Shown here: piece by piece, positions 16,274-28,209 of the stretch
Layout of the letters: every line of letters begins with the position of its first letter
Numbering within the stretch: the first letter of the stretch is position 1
Source of the DNA: Microbacterium helvum
GTDB lineage: Bacteria; Actinomycetota; Actinomycetes; Actinomycetales; Microbacteriaceae
NCBI RefSeq assembly: GCF_014779795.1
Contig: NZ_JACXZS010000004.1
Location: 62,001-126,000 of the forward strand
Length of the DNA stretch: 64,000 bases
Direction: 5' to 3'
Program-made: the position numbers and the translations under genes
The notes under the pieces: generated by a model
What the model saw: the letters and a program-made list of their open reading frames with translations, nothing else
The model's database searches: none
Told to the model about the DNA's origin: nothing

Positions 16274-17536
16274 TCAGGACTGATCGGAGCGCGGCGCCGG
16301 CGGATTCGACGGCAGCGTGCCACCGCCCCGGGATCCGAGCAGGGTCGCCCGCGTGACCGCGCCGCGGCCGAAGCGCGCGGTCGCGTCGTCGAGGGCATCC
16401 TCCACGCGACGCCAGCCCTCGTCGTCGTCCCACAGCGCGGGCGCGGCCGATCCTGACGGCCGGAGCTTCTCGGCGCGCACGCCGATCAGCCTGATCGGCA
16501 GCGAACGATCGATCGACGCGAACAGCTCGTGCGCAGCATCCCCGATCCGTTGTCCGACCGCCGTCGGCTCGGGCAGCGTCTGCGACCGCGAGATCGTCGT
16601 GAAGTCGGCGAATCGCACCTTGATGGCGACGGTGGAAGCCTCCCAGCCGTTGCCGCGCAGCCTGGCGCCGACGCGGTCCGCGAGCCGCCGCAGTTCGGAT
16701 CGCAGGATCGTGGCGTCGCCGATGTCTTCGTGGAAGGTCTCTTCGTGGCCGATGCTCTTCTCGACCCGCGTCGTGTCGACCTCGCGCGCATCGATGCCGC
16801 GGGCGAGATGCCACACGCGCTCCCCCATCGCCGGTCCGAGCGCGCGGTCCAGCACCTCGCGCGGAGTATCGAGCACGTCGGCGATGGTGTGGATGCCGCG
16901 TCCCTCGAGTGCCTCGGAGGTCTTCGGCCCGACACCCCACAGCGCGCGCACGGAGCGCGGGGCGAGGAACGCCGCGGTGTCTGCCTCGGCGATGATCAGC
17001 AGTCCGTCCGGCTTGCTGATGGTCGAGGCCATCTTGGCGACGTGCTTTGTCGCCGCGACGCCGATGCTGCAGGTGAGCCCGGTCTCGTCGAGCACGCGTG
17101 CGCGGAGCATCCTGGCGATCTCGCCCGGACTCCCCCACAGGCGCCGCGCGCCGCGAACATCGAGGAACGCCTCGTCGATCGACAGGGGCTCGACGAGCGG
17201 CGTGACCTCCCGGAAGACGCGCATCACCTGCGCCGACATCTCGAGGTAGCGCTCGAAGTGCGGCTGCACCACGATCGCGTGCGGGCACAGCCGGAGCGCC
17301 TGCCCCACCGGCATCGCCGACCGCACGCCGAACCGTCGCGCCTCGTACGACGCGCTCGACACCACGGAACGGCTCTCGGGTGCTCCGATGATGATCGCCT
17401 TGCCGCGAAGAGACGGGTCGTCGAGCTGCTCCACCGACGCGTAGAACGCATCCATGTCGACATGCAGGATCCCGGCTCCGGTGTCGTCGGCGCCTTCGGG
17501 CGAGACCAGCCGCCCGGTTCCGTCGCCACGCCCCAT
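16274..17536 (-). CDS. dinB: DNA polymerase IV (Y family)
   Basis: 420 residues. This error-prone translesion polymerase has the N-terminal active site HVDMDAFYASVEQLDDP (first metal Asp), the second in VEPLSIDEAFLDV, the DNA-binding thumb with helix-hairpin-helix (LWGVGPKTSEALEGRGIHTI), and the little-finger domain (about 255-370). The C-terminus ends in a Pro/Arg tail without a clear beta-clamp motif (QxxLF), although PSNPPAPRSDQS is atypical. It is monocistronic, just downstream of the gatB terminator. Confidence 0.95.
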   Translation of the reverse strand: MGRGDGTGRLVSPEGADDTGAGILHVDMDAFYASVEQLDDPSLRGKAIIIGAPESRSVVSSASYEARRFGVRSAMPVGQALRLCPHAIVVQPHFERYLEMSAQVMRVFREVTPLVEPLSIDEAFLDVRGARRLWGSPGEIARMLRARVLDETGLTCSIGVAATKHVAKMASTISKPDGLLIIAEADTAAFLAPRSVRALWGVGPKTSEALEGRGIHTIADVLDTPREVLDRALGPAMGERVWHLARGIDAREVDTTRVEKSIGHEETFHEDIGDATILRSELRRLADRVGARLRGNGWEASTVAIKVRFADFTTISRSQTLPEPTAVGQRIGDAAHELFASIDRSLPIRLIGVRAEKLRPSGSAAPALWDDDEGWRRVEDALDDATARFGRGAVTRATLLGSRGGGTLPSNPPAPRSDQS

Positions 17537-17560
17537 GGCTCGATCCTTTCAGGTGGTTCC

Positions 17561-17612
17561 GACATCGGACAGCGGGGCGGTTCCCGAAGGAGCCGCCCCG
17601 CTGTCCGATGTC
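17561..17612 (-). terminator. Terminator of the gatCAB transcript
   Basis: Perfect 20-bp inverted repeat (17561-17580 with 17593-17612), 12-base loop, 20 bases past the gatB stop. It separates gatCAB from dinB on the same strand. Confidence 0.85.
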
Positions 17613-17631
17613 TCTGACGGGATGTCGCCGA

Positions 17632-19149
17632 TCAGGCCGTGCCCGCACGCTCCAGGACGAGCTCGCGCACGCGCGCGGCGTCGGCCTGGCCCTTCATGGC
17701 CTTCATCACCGCGCCGATGACCGCGCCGGCGGCCTGCACCTTGCCGTCGCGGATCTTCGCCAGCACGTCGGGCTGGGCGGCGAGCGCGTCGTCGATCGCG
17801 GCGATCAGCGCGCCGTCGTCCGACACGACGGCGAGACCGCGGGCGTCGACGACCTCCTGCGGGGTGCCCTCGCCGGCGATGACCCCTTCGAGCACTTGGC
17901 GGGCGAGCTTGTCGGTGAGGGTACCTGCGTCGACCAGAGCCTGAAGCGCGGCGACATTGGCCGGCGTGACCAGCTCGGCGGCCTCGGCCTGCTGGGCGTT
18001 CGCGATGCGGGTGATCTCACCCGTCCACCACTTGCGCGCCGCGGCCGCACCAGCGCCCGCGGCGATGGTCGCCTCGACCGCGTCGATCAGGCCGCCGTTC
18101 ACGACGTCTTGGAACTCCAGATCGGTGAAGCCCCAATCTGCCTTCAGCCGTCGACGGCGAGCAGCCGGCTGCTCAGGCAGCGCAGCTCGCAGCTCCTCGA
18201 TCAGCTCGGGCGCCGGAGCCACCGGAAGCAGGTCCGGCTCCGGGAAGTAGCGGTAGTCGTCGGCGTCCGACTTCGGGCGCCCCGGAGACGTGGTCCCGGT
18301 GTCTTCGTGCCAGTGGCGCGTCTCCTGCGTGATCGCGCCGCCGGCGGCGAGGATCGCCGCCTGACGCTGGATCTCGTAGCGGACCGCCCGCTCGACGGAG
18401 CGCATCGAGTTGACGTTCTTCGTCTCGGTACGGGTGCCGAGCTTCTCCTGGCCGCGCGGACGCAGCGACACGTTGGCGTCGCAGCGCAGGTTGCCGCGCT
18501 CCATGCGTGCCTCTGAGATGCCCAGCCCGATCACGATGTCGCGGATCGCGCGGACATAGGCCGCCGCGAGCTTCGGGGCGTTCGCCTCGGCCCCGAAGAT
18601 CGGCTTGGTGACGATCTCGACGAGCGGCACGCCGGCGCGGTTGTAGTCGACGAGCGAGTACTCGGCGCCCTGGATGCGACCGGTCGCACCGCCGACGTGC
18701 GTCAGCTTGCCGGCATCCTCTTCCATGTGGGCCCGCTCGATGGGGATCTGCACCAGCGTGCCGTCGTCGAGTTCGACCTCGACCTGGCCCTCGAACGCGA
18801 TGGGCTCGTCGTACTGCGAGATCTGGTAGTTCTTGCCGAGGTCCGGGTAGAAGTAGTTCTTGCGCGCGAAGCGGCTCGAGGGGGCGATCGAACAGCCGAG
18901 CGCCAGGCCCAGGCTGATCGAGTACCGCACCGCCTGCTCGTTGACGACGGGCAGCGCACCGGGAAGACCCATGTCGACGGGGGCGACGAGCGTGTTCGGC
19001 TCGGCGTCGTGCTGCGACGGGTGCGCCGGGTTCGGCGCCGACGAGAACATCTTGCTCTCGGTGTTCAGCTCGACGTGCACCTCGAAGCCGAGCACCGGCT
19101 CATACAGCTCGAGCGCCTTGTCGAAGTCCATCAGCTTGTCCTTGCCCAT
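17632..19149 (-). CDS. gatB: Asp-tRNA(Asn)/Glu-tRNA(Gln) amidotransferase subunit B
   Basis: 505 residues, the tRNA-binding and kinase subunit of GatCAB, which activates misacylated Glu-tRNA(Gln) or Asp-tRNA(Asn) before transamidation. Family blocks are clear: [19 protein letters not shown], the [16 protein letters not shown] signature, [15 protein letters not shown] and [19 protein letters not shown], and the C-terminal YqeY-like helical domain (about 400-505). ATG 19149 overlaps the gatA stop by one base. Order gatC-gatA-gatB; no gatF is expected. Confidence 0.97.
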   Translation of the reverse strand: MGKDKLMDFDKALELYEPVLGFEVHVELNTESKMFSSAPNPAHPSQHDAEPNTLVAPVDMGLPGALPVVNEQAVRYSISLGLALGCSIAPSSRFARKNYFYPDLGKNYQISQYDEPIAFEGQVEVELDDGTLVQIPIERAHMEEDAGKLTHVGGATGRIQGAEYSLVDYNRAGVPLVEIVTKPIFGAEANAPKLAAAYVRAIRDIVIGLGISEARMERGNLRCDANVSLRPRGQEKLGTRTETKNVNSMRSVERAVRYEIQRQAAILAAGGAITQETRHWHEDTGTTSPGRPKSDADDYRYFPEPDLLPVAPAPELIEELRAALPEQPAARRRRLKADWGFTDLEFQDVVNGGLIDAVEATIAAGAGAAAARKWWTGEITRIANAQQAEAAELVTPANVAALQALVDAGTLTDKLARQVLEGVIAGEGTPQEVVDARGLAVVSDDGALIAAIDDALAAQPDVLAKIRDGKVQAAGAVIGAVMKAMKGQADAARVRELVLERAGTA

Positions 19150-20669
19150 CAGCGGACACCTCCGTTCGCGCCCAGGACCGGAGCCCTGTCGAGGAGCGGT
19201 CCGCCCCACGAGTCCACCAGCAATGCCTCCAGCGCGGCGCCGACGCGGTACAGCCGCGCGTCCTCGTACGCCGGGGCGAGGAACTGGATGCCGACCGGCA
19301 GGCCGTCCTCGGCGGCCAGGCCCGACGGGATCGAGATCCCGGGGACGCCCGCGAGGTTCGCGGGGATGGTCGTGACGTCGTTGAGGTACATCTGCAGCGG
19401 GTCGTCGATCTTCTCGCCGAGCTTGAAGGCCGTCGTGGGCGCCGACGGCGTCGCGATGACGTCGACCTGCGCGAACGCGTCGGCGAAGTCGCGCTGGATG
19501 AGCGTGCGCACCTTCTGGGCCGAGCCGTAGTACGCGTCGTAATACCCGGCCGACAGCGCGTACGTGCCGAGGATGATGCGGCGCTTGACTTCTTCGCCGA
19601 ACCCGGCATCGCGCGTCCGCGCCATGACGTCCTCGACCGTGCCGCCGGGCACGTCGAGGCGCATGCCGAACCGCACCGAGTCGAACTTGGCGAGGTTGCT
19701 GGATGCCTCGGCCGGAAGGATCAGGTAGTACGCGGCGACGCCGTACTCGAAGTGCGGCGCGCTGATCTCGACGATCTCGGCGCCCTGCGCCTCCATCGCG
19801 GCCAGCGCACCGCGGAACGACTCGGAGACGCCCGGCTGGAAGCCGCTGTCGGGAAGCTCGCGGATCACGCCCACCTTGAGGCCCTTGAGCACCTCTCCGG
19901 TCGCACCCTCGCGCGCCGCGGCGGCGAACGACGGCCACGCGTGAGACAGCGAGGTCGAGTCGTGCGGGTCGTGGCCGCCGATGACGTCGTGCAGGAGGCC
20001 CGAGTCCAGCACGGTGCGGGTGACGGGGCCGACCTGGTCGAGGCTCGAGGCGAGGGCGATGGCGCCGTACCGGCTCACGGCCCCGTAGGTGGGCTTGAGC
20101 CCGACGGTGCCGGTGACGTGCGCCGGCTGGCGGATCGATCCGCCCGTGTCGGAGCCGAGCGCGAGCGGCGCCTCGAACGCGGCGACCGCGGCCGCGGAGC
20201 CACCGCCCGAGCCACCGGGGATGCGGTCCAGGTCCCACGGGTTGCGGGTCGGACCGTACGCGGAGTGCTCGGTGGACGAGCCCATGGCGAACTCGTCCAT
20301 GTTGGTCTTGCCGAGCGGGACGAGTCCCGCCGCGCGGGCGCGCGCGACGACCGTCGCGTCGTACGGCGACAGGTAGCCCTCGAGGATCTTCGAGCCGCTC
20401 GTCGACGGCATGTCGGTCGTGACGAGCACGTCCTTGATCGCGAGCGGCACGCCGGCGACGGGACTGAGCTCTTCGCCTGCGGCACGGCGGCGGTCGATGT
20501 CGGCGGCCACCTCGAGTGCGTGGTCGCTGACGTGAAGGAACGCGTGGATGTCGGCATCCACCGCCGCGATCCGGTCGAGGTGGGCCTGCGTGGCCTCGAC
20601 GCTCGACACCTCGCGTGCGGCGAGCTTGTCTGCGAGCGCAGCGGCGCTCAGCTGGGTGAGATCGGTCAC
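19149..20669 (-). CDS. gatA: Asp-tRNA(Asn)/Glu-tRNA(Gln) amidotransferase subunit A
   Basis: 506 residues, the glutaminase subunit of GatCAB and a member of the amidase signature family. The catalytic Lys is in [16 protein letters not shown], and the cis-Ser and Ser nucleophile lie in [13 protein letters not shown] and [13 protein letters not shown]. It supplies ammonia to GatB. The gene begins 10 bases after gatC, within one transcript. Confidence 0.97.
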   Translation of the reverse strand: MTDLTQLSAAALADKLAAREVSSVEATQAHLDRIAAVDADIHAFLHVSDHALEVAADIDRRRAAGEELSPVAGVPLAIKDVLVTTDMPSTSGSKILEGYLSPYDATVVARARAAGLVPLGKTNMDEFAMGSSTEHSAYGPTRNPWDLDRIPGGSGGGSAAAVAAFEAPLALGSDTGGSIRQPAHVTGTVGLKPTYGAVSRYGAIALASSLDQVGPVTRTVLDSGLLHDVIGGHDPHDSTSLSHAWPSFAAAAREGATGEVLKGLKVGVIRELPDSGFQPGVSESFRGALAAMEAQGAEIVEISAPHFEYGVAAYYLILPAEASSNLAKFDSVRFGMRLDVPGGTVEDVMARTRDAGFGEEVKRRIILGTYALSAGYYDAYYGSAQKVRTLIQRDFADAFAQVDVIATPSAPTTAFKLGEKIDDPLQMYLNDVTTIPANLAGVPGISIPSGLAAEDGLPVGIQFLAPAYEDARLYRVGAALEALLVDSWGGPLLDRAPVLGANGGVR

Positions 20670-20679
20670 GGAAGCCCCT

Positions 20680-20979
20680 CTACTGTTCTTCGCCGAGGAT
20701 CGCGGTCACGCGGAAGCGGCCGTCCGCGGCATCCGGTGCGTTCTGCAGCACCTGAGCCGGAGTCAGCTGGCCACCCGCGACATCCGGACGGAACACGTTC
20801 TGGAGGGCGATCGGGTGGCTCGTCGCGGGAACGTCGGGCGTGGCGACCTCGGACACCTTGGCGATGTTGTCGACGATGACGTCGAGCTGGCCGGTGAGGC
20901 GCTCGACCTCCTCGTCGCTCAGCTGGATCCGGGCGAGCACACCGAGATGGCGCACGAGATCGGGGGTGATTTCAGACAC
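20680..20979 (-). CDS. gatC: Asp-tRNA(Asn)/Glu-tRNA(Gln) amidotransferase subunit C
   Basis: 99 residues, GTG start. The small subunit wraps GatA and GatB together; the typical sequence [20 protein letters not shown] opens the protein, followed by [14 protein letters not shown]. First gene of the operon, with a leaderless promoter 6 bases upstream. It is divergent from the acyl-CoA synthetase gene, whose own leaderless promoter lies about 70 bases away. Confidence 0.96.
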   Translation of the reverse strand: MSEITPDLVRHLGVLARIQLSDEEVERLTGQLDVIVDNIAKVSEVATPDVPATSHPIALQNVFRPDVAGGQLTPAQVLQNAPDAADGRFRVTAILGEEQ

Positions 20980-20985
20980 CCGACA

Positions 20986-20991
20986 AGACTA
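20986..20991 (-). promoter_or_regulatory. -10 box (TAGTCT) of the gatCAB leaderless promoter
   Basis: Minus-strand TAGTCT 6 bases before the gatC GTG. Confidence 0.65.
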
Positions 20992-21058
20992 CCGGGGCGC
21001 GCGTGAGAGCCATCGCCCGCACGGACCCCAGGTCCGGCGATGGAAGCGCGCCCCGGCG

Positions 21059-21064
21059 TAGGCT
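21059..21064 (+). promoter_or_regulatory. -10 box (TAGGCT) of the acyl-CoA synthetase leaderless promoter
   Basis: TAGGCT 7 bases before GTG 21072. It decides this start against an upstream in-frame codon at 21003, which would precede the promoter. Confidence 0.65.
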
Positions 21065-21071
21065 GATCGCC

Positions 21072-22772
21072 GTGACGACATACGACCCGCCGCGCCCGTG
21101 GACCGCCAGCTATGCAGACGGCGTCCCCGAGGACCTCGCTCCCGTGACCGGCTCCCTCGTCGACATCGTCGATGCGTCGGCGAGGGACTACCCGGATGCC
21201 GCCGCCCTGCAGTTCTTCGGTCGTGAGACGTCGTACCGCTCGCTGCACGAGCAGATCGAGCGCGCCGCAGCGGGTCTGCGCGACCTCGGCGTCAAGGCCG
21301 GCGACCCGGTGGCGATCGTGCTGCCGAACTGCCCGCAGCACATCGTGGCGTTCTACGCGATCCTGCGCCTCGGCGCCGTCGTCATCGAGCACAACCCGCT
21401 GTACACGCCGCGCGAGCTGCGCAAGCAGTTCGAGGACCACGGCGCGAAGCACGCGATCGTGTGGACCAAGGTCGTGCGGACCGTCCAGGAGTTCCCCGCC
21501 GATCTCGCCCTCACGAGCCTCGTGTCGGTGGACGTCACCAAGGCCATGCCGTTCGGCACCCGCCTGGCCCTCACGCTGCCGATCGCGAAAGCGCGCGAGG
21601 CCCGCGAGGCGCTGACCGAGCGCGTGTCGGGCACCGTGCCCTGGGAGCAGGTGGTCGGCACCGCGGCGCTGCCGGCATCCCACCCGCGTCCGGCCACCGA
21701 CGACCTCGCGCTGATCCAGTACACGAGCGGGACCACCGGAACGCCCAAGGGTGCCGCGCTCACCCACCGCAACCTGCTCTCGAACGCGGCGCAGGCACGG
21801 GCCTGGGTGCCGTCGATCGTGCGCGGCGACGGATGCGTCGTGTACGCGGTGCTGCCGATGTTCCATGCGTACGGGCTGACGCTGTGCCTGACGTTCGCGA
21901 TGTCGATGGGCGCGCGCCTGGTGCTGTTCCCGAAGTTCGATCCCGACATGGTGCTCGAGGTGACGAAGAAGCACCCCGCCACGTTCCTGCCGCTCGTGCC
22001 GCCGATCGCGGAGCGACTGCTGCGCGCTGCTCGGGAGAAGGGCGTCTCGCTCGCCGGCACCGAGGTGGCCATCTCGGGCGCCATGGCGCTGCCCCATGAG
22101 CTGGTCATCCCGTTCGAGGCCGCCACCGGCGGCTACCTCGTCGAGGGCTACGGCCTCAGCGAATGCTCGCCTGTGCTGATGGCGAACCCCGTCGCCGACA
22201 ACCGCGTGCCGGGCACGGTCGGCCTTCCGCTGCCGGGCACCGAATGCCGCGTCGTCGATCCCGACGACCCCACCAAGGACGTGCCGCGGGGTGAACGCGG
22301 CGAACTGGTCGTCCGCGGGCCGCAGGTCTTCTCGGGCTACTACGGCAAGCCCGAAGAGACCGAGTCCGTGTTCGTCGACGGCTGGTACCGCACCGGCGAC
22401 ATCGTCACGATCGACGAGGCCGGTTTCGTGCGCATCGTGGACCGCATCAAAGAGCTCATCATCACCGGCGGCTTCAACGTCGCGCCCACCGAGGTCGAGA
22501 ACGCGCTGCGTCAGCACCCGCAGGTCGAGGATGCGGCGGTCGTCGGACTGCCGAGCGAGCACTCGGGCGAGGAGGTCGTCGCGGCCATCGTCGTGTCGTC
22601 GGGCGAAGAGATCGACGTGGAGGCCATCCGGGACTTCGCGCGCGGCATCCTCACCCCCTACAAGGTGCCCCGCCGCATCTTCGTCGTCGACGAACTGCCG
22701 AAGTCCCTCATCGGCAAGGTCTTGCGCCGGCAGGTGCGCGACCGGCTGCTCACCCTGACCACGGGTTCCTGA
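21072..22772 (+). CDS. Long-chain fatty-acid--CoA ligase (AMP-forming)
   Basis: 566 residues. An ANL-superfamily enzyme that adenylates a carboxylate and transfers it to CoA. The P-loop is IQYTSGTTGTPKGAAL (about residue 216), the A5 motif VEGYGLSECSP (about 357), the A8 hinge near GWYRTGDIVTIDEAGFVRIVDR, and the catalytic Lys in PKSLIGKVLRR near the C-terminus. Sequence features fit FadD-type acyl-CoA synthetases; chain length is unknown. GTG 21072 is set by the leaderless -10 box. With two thioesterases elsewhere in the window it points to active acyl-CoA metabolism, though the genes are not adjacent. Confidence 0.93.
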   Translation: MTTYDPPRPWTASYADGVPEDLAPVTGSLVDIVDASARDYPDAAALQFFGRETSYRSLHEQIERAAAGLRDLGVKAGDPVAIVLPNCPQHIVAFYAILRLGAVVIEHNPLYTPRELRKQFEDHGAKHAIVWTKVVRTVQEFPADLALTSLVSVDVTKAMPFGTRLALTLPIAKAREAREALTERVSGTVPWEQVVGTAALPASHPRPATDDLALIQYTSGTTGTPKGAALTHRNLLSNAAQARAWVPSIVRGDGCVVYAVLPMFHAYGLTLCLTFAMSMGARLVLFPKFDPDMVLEVTKKHPATFLPLVPPIAERLLRAAREKGVSLAGTEVAISGAMALPHELVIPFEAATGGYLVEGYGLSECSPVLMANPVADNRVPGTVGLPLPGTECRVVDPDDPTKDVPRGERGELVVRGPQVFSGYYGKPEETESVFVDGWYRTGDIVTIDEAGFVRIVDRIKELIITGGFNVAPTEVENALRQHPQVEDAAVVGLPSEHSGEEVVAAIVVSSGEEIDVEAIRDFARGILTPYKVPRRIFVVDELPKSLIGKVLRRQVRDRLLTLTTGS

Positions 22773-22795
22773 GCCGGGCCGCGCGACCCGCCGCC

Positions 22796-23284
22796 TCAGG
22801 CGTGGAACGTGCCAGGACGCGGCTGCAGCCACGCCGCCGTGTCGTAGTGGTCGTCCCACGGGAATCGGCCGTCGCGGTCGTCGTAGGTGAGCTGGAACAC
22901 CGGCACGGAGTGGTCGTCCGCCCGGTCGTAGTACCGGTTGGCGGCGAACACGATCTCGCCCGGGTTGGGCACCGCTTCGACTGCGACCCGATGACGCCAC
23001 CCCGCGAACGAGAGCACCTGACCCGCCCGCAGATCGTCGCCGCCGCGCACCCGCGCGGCCACGTCGTCGAGCAGCAGCGACGATGTGCGGGGGTCGAGCC
23101 CGAACACGAGCAGCTCTGGATGCCCGAGACCGAACAGGCCGATCGTGTAGGCGAACGGTGCTTCGCGCTTCGGCAGGTCGCCGAACACGTACTCGTTGCG
23201 GGTGCCGTGCGCGCGGATCGCCTGAGCTGTGCGTCGGTCCTCCTCGTCCTGCCAGAGCGACGACGGCGTGAGAGCGGTGGTCAT
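22796..23284 (-). CDS. DUF4262 domain protein
   Basis: 162 residues. FAYTIGLFGLGHPELLVFGLDPRTSSLLLDDVAARVR is the recognisable core of DUF4262, a family of unknown function; the C-terminus contains FQLTYDDRDGRFPWDD and a Trp/Pro-rich end. No signal peptide or membrane helix. AAAGGA precedes ATG 23284, and a TAACGT box lies about 35 bases upstream. It converges with the acyl-CoA synthetase gene (23-base gap). Confidence 0.85.
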   Translation of the reverse strand: MTTALTPSSLWQDEEDRRTAQAIRAHGTRNEYVFGDLPKREAPFAYTIGLFGLGHPELLVFGLDPRTSSLLLDDVAARVRGGDDLRAGQVLSFAGWRHRVAVEAVPNPGEIVFAANRYYDRADDHSVPVFQLTYDDRDGRFPWDDHYDTAAWLQPRPGTFHA

Positions 23285-23377
23285 GGGGGTCCTTTCGTCG
23301 ATGGGATCGACGTTAGAACATACCTACGACACTGAGTCCGGGGCTCGACGAGACCCGCCCCCAATACCCGGCGTCGG

Positions 23378-25771
<2,394 letters not shown>

Positions 25772-25813
25772 GGAGGGGGCGCCGACACGCGCCGGGGGTC
25801 AGGCGCCCGGGTC

Positions 25814-26911
25814 TCACGCCGAGACGGGCACCGCCGAGACCGTCGTCGCGATGGTGAACTGGCCGATGACACGCGTGCCGTCGTAGAGCACGGCCGTCTG
25901 GCCCGGCGCCACGCCGTCGAAGGGGGTCTCGGGGACGACCGTCAGCCGGCCGTCGGCGAGCGTCGCCGTCGCCGGCACGGGGTCGGCGTGCGCGCGGATC
26001 TGCACGTGGCACGCGAAGTCGCCCTCGGCCTGCGGACGCCCGGCCCACGAGTACCGCTCCCCCGCGATCTCGGCCGTCGCGAGCGCCTCCTTGGGGCCAA
26101 CGACGACGGTGTTCGACACCGGACGCACCTCGAGCACGAACCGGGGCTTGCCGTCGGGCGCGGGCACGCCGAGCTGCAGGCCGCGCCGCTGCCCCACGGT
26201 GAACGCGTGCGCGCCCTCGTGGGTGCCGATGACGGCCCCTGTCCGATCGACGATGTCGCCCTGCTCGGCGCCGACCTTCTCAGCCAGCCAGCCGCGCGTG
26301 TCGCCGTCGGGGATGAAGCAGATGTCGTGGCTGTCGGGCTTCTGCGCCACCGAGAGCCCGCGCTCCTTCGCCTCTGCGCGCACGAGCGCCTTCGACGGGG
26401 TCGAACCCAACGGGAAGTACGTGTGCGCGAGCTGCTCCGCATTGAGCACGCCGAGCACGTAGGACTGGTCCTTGGCGGCATCCGACGCGCGGTGGAGCTC
26501 CAGCCCCTCAGGACCGTCGACGAGCGTCGCATAGTGCCCGGTGCAGACGGCGTCGAAGCCGAGCTCGATCGCCCGTTCGAGCAGCGCTGCGAACTTGATC
26601 TTCTCGTTGCACCGCATGCACGGGTTCGGCGTGCGGCCGGCGCGGTACTCCGACACGAAGTCCTCGATGACGTCGTCGCGGAACCGCTCCGAGAAGTCCC
26701 ACACGTAGAACGGGATGCCCAGGCGATCGGCCGCCCGGCGCGCGTCCATGGCGTCCTCGATCGTGCAGCAGCCGCGGCTGCCGGTGCGCAGCGTGCCGCC
26801 CGCGCGCGAGAGCGCCAGATGCACGCCGACGACCTCGTGGCCCGCCTCGACGGCCCGTGCGGCCGCGACGGCGGAATCCACTCCACCGCTCATGGCTGCC
26901 AGGATCCGCAT
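25814..26911 (-). CDS. mnmA: tRNA-specific 2-thiouridylase MnmA
   Basis: 365 residues. Thiolates U34 of tRNA-Lys, -Glu and -Gln, taking sulfur from a cysteine desulfurase. PP-loop [14 protein letters not shown] at residues 8-21, catalytic Cys in [13 protein letters not shown] (about 105) and in [12 protein letters not shown] (about 201), then the C-terminal beta-barrel. The sulfur donor gene lies immediately upstream (9-base gap), so the two enzymes are probably partners. Although co-directional, a leaderless promoter for mnmA overlaps the end of the desulfurase gene. Confidence 0.97.
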   Translation of the reverse strand: MRILAAMSGGVDSAVAAARAVEAGHEVVGVHLALSRAGGTLRTGSRGCCTIEDAMDARRAADRLGIPFYVWDFSERFRDDVIEDFVSEYRAGRTPNPCMRCNEKIKFAALLERAIELGFDAVCTGHYATLVDGPEGLELHRASDAAKDQSYVLGVLNAEQLAHTYFPLGSTPSKALVRAEAKERGLSVAQKPDSHDICFIPDGDTRGWLAEKVGAEQGDIVDRTGAVIGTHEGAHAFTVGQRRGLQLGVPAPDGKPRFVLEVRPVSNTVVVGPKEALATAEIAGERYSWAGRPQAEGDFACHVQIRAHADPVPATATLADGRLTVVPETPFDGVAPGQTAVLYDGTRVIGQFTIATTVSAVPVSA

Positions 26912-26917
26912 GGTCCC

Positions 26918-26923
26918 AGTCTA
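26918..26923 (-). promoter_or_regulatory. -10 box (TAGACT) of an mnmA leaderless promoter
   Basis: Minus-strand TAGACT 6 bases before the mnmA ATG. The last bases of the box lie in the 3' end of the cysteine desulfurase gene, so mnmA can be transcribed separately as well as by read-through. Confidence 0.6.
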
Positions 26924-28105
26924 CGAAGCCCGGCCTGTGCGAGGGCCGGATGCCGCACGCGCGCGCTCCACGGCCTCGGGAAGCGCCGCCAGCGCGGCAT
27001 CCACGTCCTCCGCGGTCGTGGTGCGGCCGAGGGTGAATCGCAGCACCTGACGAGCCTCGGCGTCGCTGCGTCCGAGCGCCAGCACGACGTGCGACGGCTC
27101 GGGCACACCGGCCTGGCACGCCGAGCCCGTCGACACAGCGATACCTGCCCGATCGAGCAGGAACAGCAGTGTCTCGCCCGAAGCGCCGGGGAACAGCACG
27201 TGGGCGTTGCCCGGCACGCGGTCGACGGGATCGCCGAGCAGCTGCGCCCCGGGGATGGTCGCACGGATGCCGCCCACCAGGCGCTCCCGCAGTCCGATGA
27301 GCCGGGCGGCCTCGGCCTCGCGCTCGGCCTCGGCCAGCTCGGCGGCCACCGCGAAGGCCGCGGCGCCGGCGACGTCCTGGGTGCCGGCGCGAAGACGACG
27401 CTGCTGCGCTCCACCGTGGACGAGTGCGGACAACTCGGCCGTGCGCGACACTACGAGGGCGCCGACGCCGGCCGGCCCGCCGATCTTGTGGGCCGACACG
27501 CTCAGCGCCACGAGTCCGGTGCGTCCCTGCGCGCCCCCGCGCCAGGAGCGGAACGTGACGGGCAGATGGCCGAAGGCCGCGACGGCGTCGAGGTGCAGCG
27601 GCACAGCGGCGGCCGCCGCGGCCTGCGCCAGTCCCGCCGCGTCGTTGACCGTGCCGACCTCGTTGTTGGCGACCAGCGCCGTGGCCAGCGCCGAGCCGGG
27701 CAGTGCACGCGAGAAGGTCTCCACAGGGATCCGGCCGACGGCGTCGAGAGCCACATGACGCACCCCGGCACCCTGCGCCTGCAGCCATTCGACCGCGTCG
27801 AGCGTCGCGTGGTGCTCGCCGTCGGGCAGCGCGACCGCATCGGTCGAGGCCGCGCGCGCCCACCACAGTCCCTTGATCGCCAGGTTCACTGCCTCGGTGC
27901 CGCCGGAGGTGAAGACGACCTCGATGGGGTCGGCGTCGAGTACCGCCGCCAGACGCTCCCGCGCCTCTTCGAGGGTGCGCCGAGCGTCCTGTCCGGCGCC
28001 GTGGATCGAGGACGCGTTGCCGACCTCGGACGCCGCCGCCACCCAGGCGTCACGCGCCTCGGGGCGCAGCGGCGCGGTCGCCGCGTGGTCGAGGTAGACG
28101 GGCAC
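26921..28105 (-). CDS. iscS: Cysteine desulfurase (NifS/IscS family)
   Basis: 394 residues, GTG start. A PLP enzyme that takes sulfur from cysteine as an enzyme-bound persulfide. YLDHAATAPLRPEA at the N-terminus, FTSGGTEAVNLAIKG, VSAHKIGGPAGVG with the PLP Lys (about 206) and the sulfur-accepting Cys in TGSACQAGVPEPS (about 330). Position next to mnmA suggests a role in tRNA thiolation; whether it also supplies Fe-S assembly is not shown here, since no iscU or suf gene is present. GGAGGG precedes the start. Confidence 0.94.
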   Translation of the reverse strand: MPVYLDHAATAPLRPEARDAWVAAASEVGNASSIHGAGQDARRTLEEARERLAAVLDADPIEVVFTSGGTEAVNLAIKGLWWARAASTDAVALPDGEHHATLDAVEWLQAQGAGVRHVALDAVGRIPVETFSRALPGSALATALVANNEVGTVNDAAGLAQAAAAAAVPLHLDAVAAFGHLPVTFRSWRGGAQGRTGLVALSVSAHKIGGPAGVGALVVSRTAELSALVHGGAQQRRLRAGTQDVAGAAAFAVAAELAEAEREAEAARLIGLRERLVGGIRATIPGAQLLGDPVDRVPGNAHVLFPGASGETLLFLLDRAGIAVSTGSACQAGVPEPSHVVLALGRSDAEARQVLRFTLGRTTTAEDVDAALAALPEAVERARAASGPRTGRAS

Positions 28106-28196
28106 CCGGCATCCCTCCGCTCACGTCCGTTCGATCGCACCGAGTGCCGTGGCCTGCGGGACGCGGTCCCGTAACGCCACCGACTCGGACCATGGT

Positions 28197-28202
28197 TATC
28201 GT
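28197..28202 (+). promoter_or_regulatory. -10 box (TATCGT) of the glgX leaderless promoter
   Basis: TATCGT 7 bases before ATG 28210. It supports this start over an upstream in-frame codon near 28144. Confidence 0.6.
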
Positions 28203-28209
28203 AGTCCGC

